64,000 nucleotides of DNA, taken from Algibacter pacificus (GTDB taxonomy: Bacteria; Bacteroidota; Bacteroidia; Flavobacteriales; Flavobacteriaceae). Shown one piece after another: positions 50,498-59,305 of this stretch. The stretch's first letter is position 1. Each line of letters begins with the position of its first letter. Below the pieces are notes generated by a model, which saw only the letters and a program-made list of their open reading frames with translations, was not told the origin of the DNA and made no database searches. A program made the position numbers and the translations under genes. The stretch lies in the NCBI RefSeq assembly GCF_008033385.1, contig NZ_VOGY01000003.1:310001-374000 (forward strand). Reading direction: 5' to 3'.

Positions 50498-52633
50498 ATG
50501 AAAAATAACTTTCTTTTTTTAGCACTATTTGTGCTATCACTCTGTGCAAATGCACAACAAAATCAAGTTCAAAAAGATTCGACTACTACAGAAATCCTTG
50601 ATGAAGTTTTAGTAAAAGCGGTTCGTGTTAATGCCGATTCGCCCATTACCCATTCTAATCTTTCAAAGGAAGAACTTGAAAAACGTAATTTAGGACAAGA
50701 TATACCTACCCTTATAAACTTTTTACCCTCAGTAGTTACTACAAGTGATGCTGGTGCAGGTGTGGGTTATACAGGTTTTCGTGTGCGTGGTACCGATGGT
50801 ACACGAGTGAATGTAACTATTAATGGAATTCCATATAATGACCCCGAAAGTCAAGGCTCGTTTTTTGTAAATTTAGGCGATTTTGCTTCTTCTACAGAAA
50901 GCATACAATTGCAACGTGGTGTAGGAACATCAACCAATGGGTCTAGTGCATTTGGAGCAAGTTTAAACTTACTTACCGATGCCAATAGCGACGAAGCTTC
51001 GGGTGAAATTTCTAACAGTTTTGGAAGTTACGGCACCCGTAAACACACCGTAAAATTAAGCACAGGCTTATTAAATGACCATTTTGAAATTTCTGGACGT
51101 TTCTCAAAACTAGAATCCGATGGCTATGTAGATCGCGCTTTTACCGATTTAAAATCTTATTTTTTACAAGGGGTTTACAAAGATGGAAACACTTTAATTA
51201 AAGCCTTAACTTTTGGAAACGAAGAACGCACCTACCAAGCTTGGTATGGCTTAACAGCCGAAGAACTGAAAGAAAACCGTAGACAAAACCCATATACTTA
51301 CGAGAATGAAACCGATAACTATTGGCAAGATCATTATCAATTACATTGGAATCAACGTTTTGATAATAACTGGTCGACTAATTTAGGTTTAAACTATACC
51401 AAAGGAAAAGGGTATTATGAACAGTTTGAAGATGATACTGACGAAATTAGCTTGTATAATGGTATAGTAGAGGCAACAGATTCATACGTTAACGATGACA
51501 ACGAAATAGTTCCGATTACTGATGTTATTAGAAGACGTTGGCTAGATAATAATTTTTATGTTGTAAACGCTAACGTTACTTATAAAAATAATACGTTAGA
51601 GGTTATTTCGGGATTATCTTATAGTTCTTATGATGGTGATCATTTTGGAGAAGTTATTTGGGCAAAAGCGTTTTCTGAAGAAGGAAACATTCGTGATCAT
51701 TATTATGATGGCGATGCCACTAAAAATGATTTTAGCCTATTCTCGAAAGCCACCTTTAAACTAAACAAAAAATTAACGGGTTTTGTAGATTTACAAGGGC
51801 GTTTTGTAGATTATAAAACGAACGGGTTAAACTCAGATCGTGTGGATTTTATTACCGATGCTAATTTTAGTTTCTTTAATCCTAAAGTAGGGTTAACCTA
51901 TAAAAACTCGCAATTTAGTAGCTTTTATGGATCGTTTGCAGTAGCAAATAGAGAACCTAATCGTGATGATTTTGAAGCGGGAGTTACCAAAAATGAAACT
52001 CTTAATGATATTGAGTTAGGCTGGCGATTTAATAAAAATAAAGTAAGTGTGAATTCTAATTTATACTACATGTTTTACAAAAATCAATTGGTTTTAACAG
52101 GAGAACTTGATGACGTTGGTAGCCCAATTAGAGCCACTAGTGGAAAAAGCTATCGTTTAGGATTAGAGGTTGATGCTAACATTCAATTTAGTAAACAATT
52201 TAGCACGTCGACGAATGTTTCTGTAAGCGACAATAAAAACAGAAACTTTAATTCGGAGGTATCGGGAACATTAGAAAACCTAGGAAATACTAACATTTCG
52301 TATTCTCCTAATTTGGTTGTTGGTAATGCTATTAATTATTCGCCCGTAGAGCGTTTACAATTAGCATTATTAAGCAAATTTGTTGGCAAACAATATTTAA
52401 ATAATATTGATGATAAAAACTCAAGATTGGATAGTTATTTTATAAACGATTTAAATATTCAATATGAAATAAAGCCAAAATCGATTTTTAAATCGATTGT
52501 ATTATCTGGTTTAGTAAACAATATTTTTAACGTAGAATATGTTTCTAATGCTGTAGATTACGGTGGTGGTTACATCTATTATTTCCCACAAGCTCCTGCT
52601 AACTTTTTGGTTGGTGCTACCTTTAAATTTTAA
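50498..52633 (+). CDS. TonB-dependent receptor, probably for thiamine
   Basis: A 711-residue outer-membrane receptor: signal peptide (MKNNFLFLALFVLSLCANAQ), plug domain (LIKxLNFLPSVVTTSDAGAG-like stretch, GFRVRGTDGTRVNVTINGIP, GASLNLLTD) and a 22-strand barrel ending in FLVGATFKF. It lacks the carboxypeptidase-like domain of the phytase-linked receptor. Regulation by a TPP riboswitch identifies thiamine or its phosphates as the likely ligand. The start at 50498 is chosen because the signal peptide begins there; an in-frame ATG at 50462 adds 12 unrelated residues. Confidence 0.92.
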   Translation: MKNNFLFLALFVLSLCANAQQNQVQKDSTTTEILDEVLVKAVRVNADSPITHSNLSKEELEKRNLGQDIPTLINFLPSVVTTSDAGAGVGYTGFRVRGTDGTRVNVTINGIPYNDPESQGSFFVNLGDFASSTESIQLQRGVGTSTNGSSAFGASLNLLTDANSDEASGEISNSFGSYGTRKHTVKLSTGLLNDHFEISGRFSKLESDGYVDRAFTDLKSYFLQGVYKDGNTLIKALTFGNEERTYQAWYGLTAEELKENRRQNPYTYENETDNYWQDHYQLHWNQRFDNNWSTNLGLNYTKGKGYYEQFEDDTDEISLYNGIVEATDSYVNDDNEIVPITDVIRRRWLDNNFYVVNANVTYKNNTLEVISGLSYSSYDGDHFGEVIWAKAFSEEGNIRDHYYDGDATKNDFSLFSKATFKLNKKLTGFVDLQGRFVDYKTNGLNSDRVDFITDANFSFFNPKVGLTYKNSQFSSFYGSFAVANREPNRDDFEAGVTKNETLNDIELGWRFNKNKVSVNSNLYYMFYKNQLVLTGELDDVGSPIRATSGKSYRLGLEVDANIQFSKQFSTSTNVSVSDNKNRNFNSEVSGTLENLGNTNISYSPNLVVGNAINYSPVERLQLALLSKFVGKQYLNNIDDKNSRLDSYFINDLNIQYEIKPKSIFKSIVLSGLVNNIFNVEYVSNAVDYGGGYIYYFPQAPANFLVGATFKF

Positions 52634-52650
52634 TTAAAAGCATGATTATA

Positions 52651-52690
52651 CATCTTTCTAAATCTCACACTGCTAAGATTTAGAAAGATG
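52651..52690. terminator. Bidirectional hairpin between convergent genes
   Basis: A perfect 15-bp stem (CATCTTTCTAAATCT at 52651-52665 with 52676-52690) and a 10-nt loop separate the TonB receptor from the convergent lipoprotein gene. There is no long T-run on either side. Confidence 0.6.
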
Positions 52691-53137
52691 TTAATTTGAA
52701 ATGGTTAAGATACTCCCGTTTTTTCTCACTGGGTAAAACTTAAGTGTATATTCTAAGTTAGAAATATCTACATCTTCCTCTATTCTTACGGGTTCTCCAG
52801 TTGCTAAATTATATGTGTTTTTATCACTACAACCACAAGTAGCGTTAAAACCAGAATTAACCAAAACAGAACAATCGGCTTGTTGGTGGTTTGGATCTGC
52901 CGCATCCCAAGCAAAATAACCCGTACCCACTTTAATTACAATAATCCCTTTATTGCCTTCATTTGGTATATAAATGGAATTTCCAGTAAATTTTAATTGA
53001 CTATATTCTGGAAGGGTTAAATTAATAGACACATTTACAGGTACATTTAAAAGATAGGGATTATCATTATTGTAATTTGAGTTATCACTGCATGCGATAA
53101 AAACAAAAGAGACTAAAAAAAGAAATGTATATCGCAT
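52691..53137 (-). CDS. Rieske-like lipoprotein without Rieske ligands
   Basis: A 148-residue lipoprotein (lipobox FIAC, Cys16). The C-terminal half reads like a Rieske fold (YFAWDAADPNHQQADCSVLV, FNATCGCSDKNTYNLATGEP), but the CxH and CxxH cluster ligands are replaced by isolated cysteines (ADC, TCGC). It may therefore bind no 2Fe-2S cluster, or another metal. Function unknown; it sits between the thiamine receptor and ppc without an obvious operon. Confidence 0.65.
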   Translation of the reverse strand: MRYTFLFLVSFVFIACSDNSNYNNDNPYLLNVPVNVSINLTLPEYSQLKFTGNSIYIPNEGNKGIIVIKVGTGYFAWDAADPNHQQADCSVLVNSGFNATCGCSDKNTYNLATGEPVRIEEDVDISNLEYTLKFYPVRKNGSILTISN

Positions 53138-53342
53138 GTGTTTTAAAATTTAATTAGTCCCAAGGGATGCTTTAGTTAAACGAAATATAAATGCTATTTC
53201 GGGATTCAAATATAGATGAAAATTTATCTTTAATAACGGTATAATTTTTAATTAAGTATAGCGTTTGTGGTATTCTATTTTTTAAAGCAGAACACTGGTA
53301 AAAAACGAAACGCGGCTAACACCAACTATTGCTACGAACTGT

Positions 53343-53436
53343 GCGCAAGGGATAGTAGTGGAAAGCCCACAGCTATACCAATGATAATTGGTGTAGCGCG
53401 GACTTGCAGCGGATAGCCCGACCCGCAGGGTTGCGC
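53343..53436 (+). repeat. Structured intergenic element, copy B
   Basis: GCGCA, AGGGATAGTAGTGGAAAGCC, an 11-bp hairpin (GCTATACCAAT at 53372-53382 with 53387-53397, one G-T pair, GATA loop), then GCAGCGGATAGCCCGACC, CGCAGGG and TTGCGC. The outer stem GCGCAA/TTGCGC (53343-53348 with 53431-53436) differs from copy C by paired changes. The rest of the 361-bp gap 53138-53498 holds only the ppc terminator. Confidence 0.65.
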
Positions 53437-53440
53437 CCAA

Positions 53441-53476
53441 AACTAAAAAAGCCTCCAAAAAAAAATGGAGGCTTTT
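53441..53476 (-). terminator. ppc terminator
   Basis: AAAAGCCTCC (53447-53456) pairs with GGAGGCTTTT (53467-53476); the minus-strand product continues into TTTAGTTTT. Confidence 0.75.
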
Positions 53477-53498
53477 ACTTTACAATTTTATTAAAATA

Positions 53499-56087
53499 TT
53501 ATGCTGAGTTTCTACTAGCATTAATGTTTCCGAAAAGTGATCGGGTTACAATTTTTTCGAAAATTTTAATTTGTTCTTCATCACGCACTTCGGCTTTTTC
53601 TAATTCTTGAATCTTTTTAAGCGCATATTGTTGTATGGTTAACAACGGCAACACAATAGATTCGCGAACTTGAATAGAGGCGCGGCCTGCGGGCTCGTTT
53701 TCCATAAGTTCTTTATAGCCTGTTAGTTTTAATAATAGGGCTTTGGTCGATTTGTATTCGTTATAAATAATATCCCAAAAGGCCCCAAACTCTTCGTCGT
53801 TGGACATGTATTTTGTTAAATCGAAAAACGATTTTGTTAAAGACATCATACTGTTTTCTAGCAGTGTTTTAAAGAATTTCGAGTTGTTGTATAGTTGTTC
53901 AACTTTATGAAACTCGCCACGATCTTCGTAAGCTTTTAATGCTTTTCCTACTCCGAAAAATCCTGGTACGTTTTGTTTTAACTGGCTCCAAGATCCCACA
54001 AAAGGAATAGCTCTTAAATCTGAAAACACCAATTTATCTGATGAGCCACGTTTTGATGGACGCGATCCAATATTTGTTTTTGCATAAAACTTTAACGTAC
54101 TCATACGCTCTAAGTACGGAATAAACATCTCGTGACTTTTAAAGTCTTTATAAGCGGTATAGCTCATTTCAGCAAGGTCGTTCATTACAATTTTATCTTC
54201 CTCGCTCATGGGTTCGTTATTTTTGCCAATTCGATTAGAGATTCCAGAACTTATTAATTGTTCTAAATTATATTGCGATGATTCTAAAGTTCCAAAATTA
54301 GAACTAATAGTTTGCCCTTGTATGGTTAATTGTACTTCTTTATCCTCGATTGTAGGTCCTAAAGATGAGTAAAATTGGTGTGTTTTTCCACCACCACGTG
54401 CTGGAGGTCCACCGCGACCATCGAAGAAAATAGCTGTAATATCGTATTTTCTAGAAATGGCTGTTAAGCGTTCTTTGGCTTTGTAAATTCCCCAGTTTGC
54501 CATAAGGTAACCACCATCTTTGGTACCATCTGAAAACCCTAACATAATAGTTTGTTTATTGCCTCGTTTTTCTAAATGGGCACGGTAAACAGGATTGCTG
54601 TACAATTGCTCCATTACATCTGGTGCATTTTCTAAATCTGGAATGGTTTCAAAAAGTGGTGCTACATCTACGGTTAAATCATCTTTAAATGCAACTAATT
54701 TAAGCATAGCGAAAAGTTGCATCACGTTTAAAGCGGTTTGGTTGTTACTAATAATGTAACGGTTTGCACCACGCTCGCCATTAGATTTCTGAATTTTTTT
54801 AATAGCCTTAATGGTTTTTAGCGTGTTGCTTACCATTTCGTCTTCAAAAACATCGATATCTATTTTGTCTCCACTTACTTCTGATAGAATTTTAACTTGT
54901 TCAGTATCTGATAAATCGTGATAATTTTTTGGGAACGATGGGTGGTTATTTTCAATTAAGTGATTAATTACTGTTGTAAATACACTATGGTGAATACGAC
55001 TATCTTGTCGAATATCTAAGGTTGCGAAATTGAATCCGAAAAGGTGAATTTTGTTTATTAAGCTATTAATTTCATTAACATAAAGCGATTGGTGATCGGT
55101 TTCAATAATACTTCTAATATTTAATAATTCTTGAAGTAATTCCTTAGCGGTTATTGTTTTTTCGGTCTTTAAATTTATACTATAATTATAAAGGATTTTT
55201 TCTAATTTAATAATACGCTCTTCCACACCTCTAAAGGTAAGCTTACGTCTTAAGTTTTTAATATCTGCATGATATTTTTTAAGTATGGCTTGCTTTAATT
55301 TATTAGCAACTTTAATAGTTGTATTTGGTTTTACAAATGGGTTTCCATCTCTATCACCTCCTGGCCAAAAACCAATATTTATAATCTCGTTATGTTTTTT
55401 TGTATCGTCGTAAATATTAGCTTGAATATAGTTGTAAATATCTCCAAAGGACTGATAAAACACATTTTCTAAGTACCAAATTAAACTTTTAGCCTCGTCG
55501 TAAGGTGTTGGTTTTGCACGTTTAAAAAATGGTGTTTTTCCTAACTGGGCAAATAGGTCGTTTATACCATTTAGGTTGTTTTCTTTAACGGCTTTAGCCA
55601 AATCTGTAATAATTCCTAAAACCGATCCGGGGTAAAACTGCGTTGGGTGCGCGGTTAAAACAATACGTACTTTAAATTCTTCAAGATAATTTTGAAGGTC
55701 TTCTAATTGATTTACCGAAATAGCCGCTTCTTTAAGGTTTCTAAGGGTTCCAATACCTTCCATATTATTTACAATAGGGAAAGCAGCATCTTCAACCGCA
55801 TCAAACAAAACGACTTGACGTTCTATATATTGAATAAAACGAAATAATAAATTTATTTGGCTTTCTTCCGATCGGCGCGCTTGATATTTTTCGAAAAACG
55901 TATTCACTATCGTTGTCGGGTTATCACCCTTAGCAAAACCTTTTTCACAAGTTTCATGAAACAATGGTAGTAATACTCCCGTTTTTGTGATAGTATCAAA
56001 AGGTAATGTCATAAAAATACTATTGTAAATTTGGTATTTAGACAATACACTTTGATTAAATCGTGTTAATTTTGGCTCTACAGACAT
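53499..56087 (-). CDS. ppc: Phosphoenolpyruvate carboxylase
   Basis: An 862-residue PEPC that fixes bicarbonate onto PEP to make oxaloacetate, an anaplerotic step. Active-site blocks are intact: LTAHPTQFYPGSVLG, GFWPGGDRDGNPFV, LGFSDGTKDGGYL and FFDGRGGPPARGGG. The C-terminus is NASRNSA in place of the RNTG that ends most PEPCs. Its promoter region is shared with the divergent gene at 56376. Confidence 0.96.
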   Translation of the reverse strand: MSVEPKLTRFNQSVLSKYQIYNSIFMTLPFDTITKTGVLLPLFHETCEKGFAKGDNPTTIVNTFFEKYQARRSEESQINLLFRFIQYIERQVVLFDAVEDAAFPIVNNMEGIGTLRNLKEAAISVNQLEDLQNYLEEFKVRIVLTAHPTQFYPGSVLGIITDLAKAVKENNLNGINDLFAQLGKTPFFKRAKPTPYDEAKSLIWYLENVFYQSFGDIYNYIQANIYDDTKKHNEIINIGFWPGGDRDGNPFVKPNTTIKVANKLKQAILKKYHADIKNLRRKLTFRGVEERIIKLEKILYNYSINLKTEKTITAKELLQELLNIRSIIETDHQSLYVNEINSLINKIHLFGFNFATLDIRQDSRIHHSVFTTVINHLIENNHPSFPKNYHDLSDTEQVKILSEVSGDKIDIDVFEDEMVSNTLKTIKAIKKIQKSNGERGANRYIISNNQTALNVMQLFAMLKLVAFKDDLTVDVAPLFETIPDLENAPDVMEQLYSNPVYRAHLEKRGNKQTIMLGFSDGTKDGGYLMANWGIYKAKERLTAISRKYDITAIFFDGRGGPPARGGGKTHQFYSSLGPTIEDKEVQLTIQGQTISSNFGTLESSQYNLEQLISSGISNRIGKNNEPMSEEDKIVMNDLAEMSYTAYKDFKSHEMFIPYLERMSTLKFYAKTNIGSRPSKRGSSDKLVFSDLRAIPFVGSWSQLKQNVPGFFGVGKALKAYEDRGEFHKVEQLYNNSKFFKTLLENSMMSLTKSFFDLTKYMSNDEEFGAFWDIIYNEYKSTKALLLKLTGYKELMENEPAGRASIQVRESIVLPLLTIQQYALKKIQELEKAEVRDEEQIKIFEKIVTRSLFGNINASRNSA

Positions 56088-56349
56088 ATTTTCTTTTTCT
56101 ATTCTAAAATTAAAACATAAAAATACTAAAGCTATCTTTAAAGATAGCAGGCTGTTTAAAGTTTTATTAATTTTTGTTGTTTGTAGATTTCTTGTTATGA
56201 ATAATTTAAAAAAACAATACTTATGCCATATTGTTTACAATGAAGAAACTTAAAATCGCTGATTTTTCTGAATAATTTAAAATATGAAATTAACATTTAT
56301 ATCTATTTAAAACATGATATTTATCATCTTTATCAATCTATTTGCGCCC

Positions 56350-56357
56350 TACTTTTG
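56350..56357 (+). promoter_or_regulatory. -7 element for the TIM-barrel flavoprotein-like gene
   Basis: TACTTTTG matches TAnnTTTG. It overlaps a TTG codon at 56355, which supports the downstream ATG at 56376 as the real start. Confidence 0.5.
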
Positions 56358-56375
56358 TTGATTAATTCGATTAAT

Positions 56376-58184
56376 ATGAAAAAAACACATTCATTTCATA
56401 TTCCTGTCATGGGAATAGGATTTACAATAGATACCCCTTTAAAAGTAGCGCAATACGGTATGGATTCTGTAATTTCTTTGGTAGATGATATTCTACTAGA
56501 AAAATTAAGAAAAATGTACAGCGAAAAATTTGAGGTGCCTTACCACGAAATTTCAGATAAAATAGAAGATTTTAGAGCCAAACGCATTACCTCTTATTTA
56601 AATCTAATTAGTGACTTAGCTAGTAAAAAATTTGAAGATTTAAAAAACGTATCGGCAGAAAAAAGTGAAGAACTTTTTAATTACATCAGCATGTTGCCGG
56701 ACGGATCTAAAATAAAATCTGAATTCGAAAAATTAACAGCTACAGATTTAGATTTCTCTAAGCTTAAAAACTGGGTTTCCAGTAATTTATCAATGGGAGC
56801 TATTGATGTTAATATTATGACTAAAGTCGACAAAGACAATTATATTAAAAACGAAAAACTACCTGTAGAATTTAACGATGCTCATGCGGCATTGCGTGGC
56901 TTTGCTAACAGTAAATTAAATTCTTCGGTAGTGCTTTCTGCGGGGATGAACCCAAGATTGTACGCTTATATGTCGCAATTTGAAGATTTTTTTCCAGATG
57001 AAAATGGGCTATTTAAAAAACGTATTATTTTAAAAGTTAGCGACTATAGATCGGCTTTAATACAAGGTAAATTTTTAGCTAAAAAAGGATTGTGGGTTTC
57101 GGAATACAGAATAGAATCTGGCTTAAATTGTGGAGGACATGCGTTTGCTACCGAAGGCCATCTTCTAGGTCCCGTATTGGCAGAATTTAAAGAAAACAGA
57201 GAAACATTGCAGCAATCTATTTATAGTGTTTTAACTCAAGAACTCTCAAATCAAAACAAACCCATTCCAACCGAAGACTTAACTTTTGAAATTACAGCAC
57301 AAGGTGGCGTTGGAACTTTTGAAGAACATGAATTTTTAATGGATCATTACAATTTGGATTCTATAGGCTGGGGTAGTCCGTTTTTACTAGTACCCGAAGT
57401 TACTGCTGTAGATAAAAAAACTTTAGACATGTTAGCTAAAGCTCAAGAAAAAGACTTGTATTTAAGTGATGTTTCTCCTTTAGGTGTGCCTTTTAATAAT
57501 CTTAGAAATAACACAAAGGATGCAGAAAAAGACGTTTTAATAAATAAAGGAAGACCCGGAAGTTCGTGCCCAAAGAAATTTGTGGCCTTGAATAAAGAAT
57601 TCAAAGAAACTGGAGTTTGCACGGCTTCTCGAGAATATCAGCATTTTAAAATTAAAGCACTAAAAGCGCAAGATTTATCGCCAGAAGAATACCAAAAACA
57701 ATACAAAAAAATTATTGTAAAATCTTGTACTTGTGTTGGCTTAGGGACATCGGCACTTTTAGCTTATAATTTAGACACTAAAGTAGAAGGTGAAGGCGTT
57801 TCCATTTGCCCAGGGCCTAATATGGCCTATTATTCTAAAGTAATGAGTTTAAAAAACATCACCGATCATATTTACGGTCGTGATAATATGGTTTCTCGTA
57901 CAGATCGCCCAAATTTATTTATTAAAGAATTGCAGATTTATATCGATTTTTTAAAAAATAAATTAGAAGAAGCGCGAGATTCTATGAATAAAAAAGAAGA
58001 AAAATATTTGCTCAATTTTACAAAAAACATGAAAATGGGTGTAGCTTATTATCAATCACTTTTTAATAACCTAAAAAGCGAATTTAAGGATATAAAGGAC
58101 ACGGTTTTATCTGAACTTTTTGCAAGCGAATTAACTTTAAACGAAATTCAATTAGAAGTGCAAAACCTAACGGTTAAGGCTTAA
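56376..58184 (+). CDS. Nitronate monooxygenase/FabK-like TIM-barrel protein with cysteine-rich C-terminus
   Basis: A 602-residue protein conserved in Bacteroidota but without an established role. The N-terminus (FHIPVMGIGFTIDTPLKVAQ) resembles the first strand of FMN-dependent nitronate monooxygenases. The segment SGLNCGGHAF (H255) matches their AGGH active-site motif, and ITAQGGVGTFEEHEFL (about 306-320) with DSIGWGSPFLLVPEVT matches the FMN-phosphate loop. A helical insertion occupies about 40-130. C398, C415, C451, C453 and C478 form a cluster that could hold an iron-sulphur centre. This reading is inference from motifs. The start is the ATG at 56376. Confidence 0.65.
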   Translation: MKKTHSFHIPVMGIGFTIDTPLKVAQYGMDSVISLVDDILLEKLRKMYSEKFEVPYHEISDKIEDFRAKRITSYLNLISDLASKKFEDLKNVSAEKSEELFNYISMLPDGSKIKSEFEKLTATDLDFSKLKNWVSSNLSMGAIDVNIMTKVDKDNYIKNEKLPVEFNDAHAALRGFANSKLNSSVVLSAGMNPRLYAYMSQFEDFFPDENGLFKKRIILKVSDYRSALIQGKFLAKKGLWVSEYRIESGLNCGGHAFATEGHLLGPVLAEFKENRETLQQSIYSVLTQELSNQNKPIPTEDLTFEITAQGGVGTFEEHEFLMDHYNLDSIGWGSPFLLVPEVTAVDKKTLDMLAKAQEKDLYLSDVSPLGVPFNNLRNNTKDAEKDVLINKGRPGSSCPKKFVALNKEFKETGVCTASREYQHFKIKALKAQDLSPEEYQKQYKKIIVKSCTCVGLGTSALLAYNLDTKVEGEGVSICPGPNMAYYSKVMSLKNITDHIYGRDNMVSRTDRPNLFIKELQIYIDFLKNKLEEARDSMNKKEEKYLLNFTKNMKMGVAYYQSLFNNLKSEFKDIKDTVLSELFASELTLNEIQLEVQNLTVKA

Positions 58185-58191
58185 ATTTAAG

Positions 58192-58226
58192 GCGTTTTGT
58201 TCTAATTGAACAAAACGCTTTTTTAT
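58192..58226 (+). terminator. Terminator after the flavoprotein-like gene
   Basis: GCGTTTTGTTC (58192-58202) pairs with GAACAAAACGC (58208-58218), followed by TTTTTTATTTTT. Confidence 0.85.
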
Positions 58227-58374
58227 TTTTGTTATTAATTTATGTATTTACTTAACAATAATTTAATAATTTAATAAAAAGAATGTCAGGTTTTAATAAC
58301 CACTCTTTTTTTACGTAATTCTGAATTTTATACTCATTTTAATTAAGATATTTGTACTCAAATTGAATATTACC

Positions 58375-59301
58375 ATGGATTTAGTAAAAGAAATAAATCG
58401 TTTAAAGAAAGAGAAAAATGCTGTTATTTTGGCTCATTACTATCAGGATTCGGAAATTCAGGATATAGCCGATTATGTTGGAGATAGTTTAGGCTTATCT
58501 CAAAAAGCTGCTGAAACCGACGCCGATATTATTGTATTTGCCGGCGTACATTTTATGGCCGAAACTGCTAAAATTTTAAATCCATCCAAAACCGTTCTTT
58601 TACCCGATGTAAATGCTGGTTGCTCTCTAGCAGATTCTTGTCAGCCAGCAGATTTTGAAGCCTTTACAAAACAACATCCAAACCATGTTGTTATTACTTA
58701 TGTAAATTGTTCGGCAGAAATAAAAGCACTAACAGATATTGTTTGTACCTCTTCCAATGCCTTGAAAATAGTACAATCTATACCAAAAGAAACCCCTATT
58801 ATATTTGCTCCAGATAAAAACCTCGGGCAATATATTATTAATGAAACGGGTAGAGATATGCTACTTTGGGATGGTAGCTGTATTGTTCACGAAGCATTTT
58901 CAATTGATAAATTAATTGAATTACACAAAAAATATCCCGAACATAAAATTATAGCGCATCCGGAATCTGAAACTCACATATTAGATACTGCCACTTACAT
59001 CGGTTCAACTTCGGGCATGATTAATTTTGTAAAAGAACATGCTAACGAAAAATTTATTGTAGCTACCGAAGCTGGTATTTTACACAAAATGCAAGAAGCC
59101 GTACCTAATACGGAATTAATTCCTGCACCGGCAAAAGATGATAATACCTGTGCCTGTAGTGAATGTCATTTCATGAAAATGAATACCATGCAGAAACTGT
59201 ATGATTGTTTACTGAACGAATCGCCACAAATTGAAATTGATAAAAAAATTAGTGAGCGCGCATTATTGCCAATAGAACGTATGTTAGAACTTTCAAAATA
59301 A
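58375..59301 (+). CDS. nadA: Quinolinate synthase
   Basis: A 308-residue 4Fe-4S enzyme that condenses iminoaspartate with dihydroxyacetone phosphate to quinolinate, the second step of NAD synthesis. Cluster and active-site cysteines are visible in [33 protein letters not shown] and [33 protein letters not shown] and [10 protein letters not shown] are family signatures. The start at 58375 ([10 protein letters not shown]) is preferred; an in-frame ATG 12 bp earlier is possible. It precedes nadB by 4 bp. Confidence 0.96.
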   Translation: MDLVKEINRLKKEKNAVILAHYYQDSEIQDIADYVGDSLGLSQKAAETDADIIVFAGVHFMAETAKILNPSKTVLLPDVNAGCSLADSCQPADFEAFTKQHPNHVVITYVNCSAEIKALTDIVCTSSNALKIVQSIPKETPIIFAPDKNLGQYIINETGRDMLLWDGSCIVHEAFSIDKLIELHKKYPEHKIIAHPESETHILDTATYIGSTSGMINFVKEHANEKFIVATEAGILHKMQEAVPNTELIPAPAKDDNTCACSECHFMKMNTMQKLYDCLLNESPQIEIDKKISERALLPIERMLELSK

Positions 59302-59305
59302 CAGG

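Noticed and set aside
56355-56375. TTG start for the flavoprotein-like gene
   Set aside because: The TTG overlaps the -7 promoter element TACTTTTG; transcription would begin after it. The ATG at 56376 is used.
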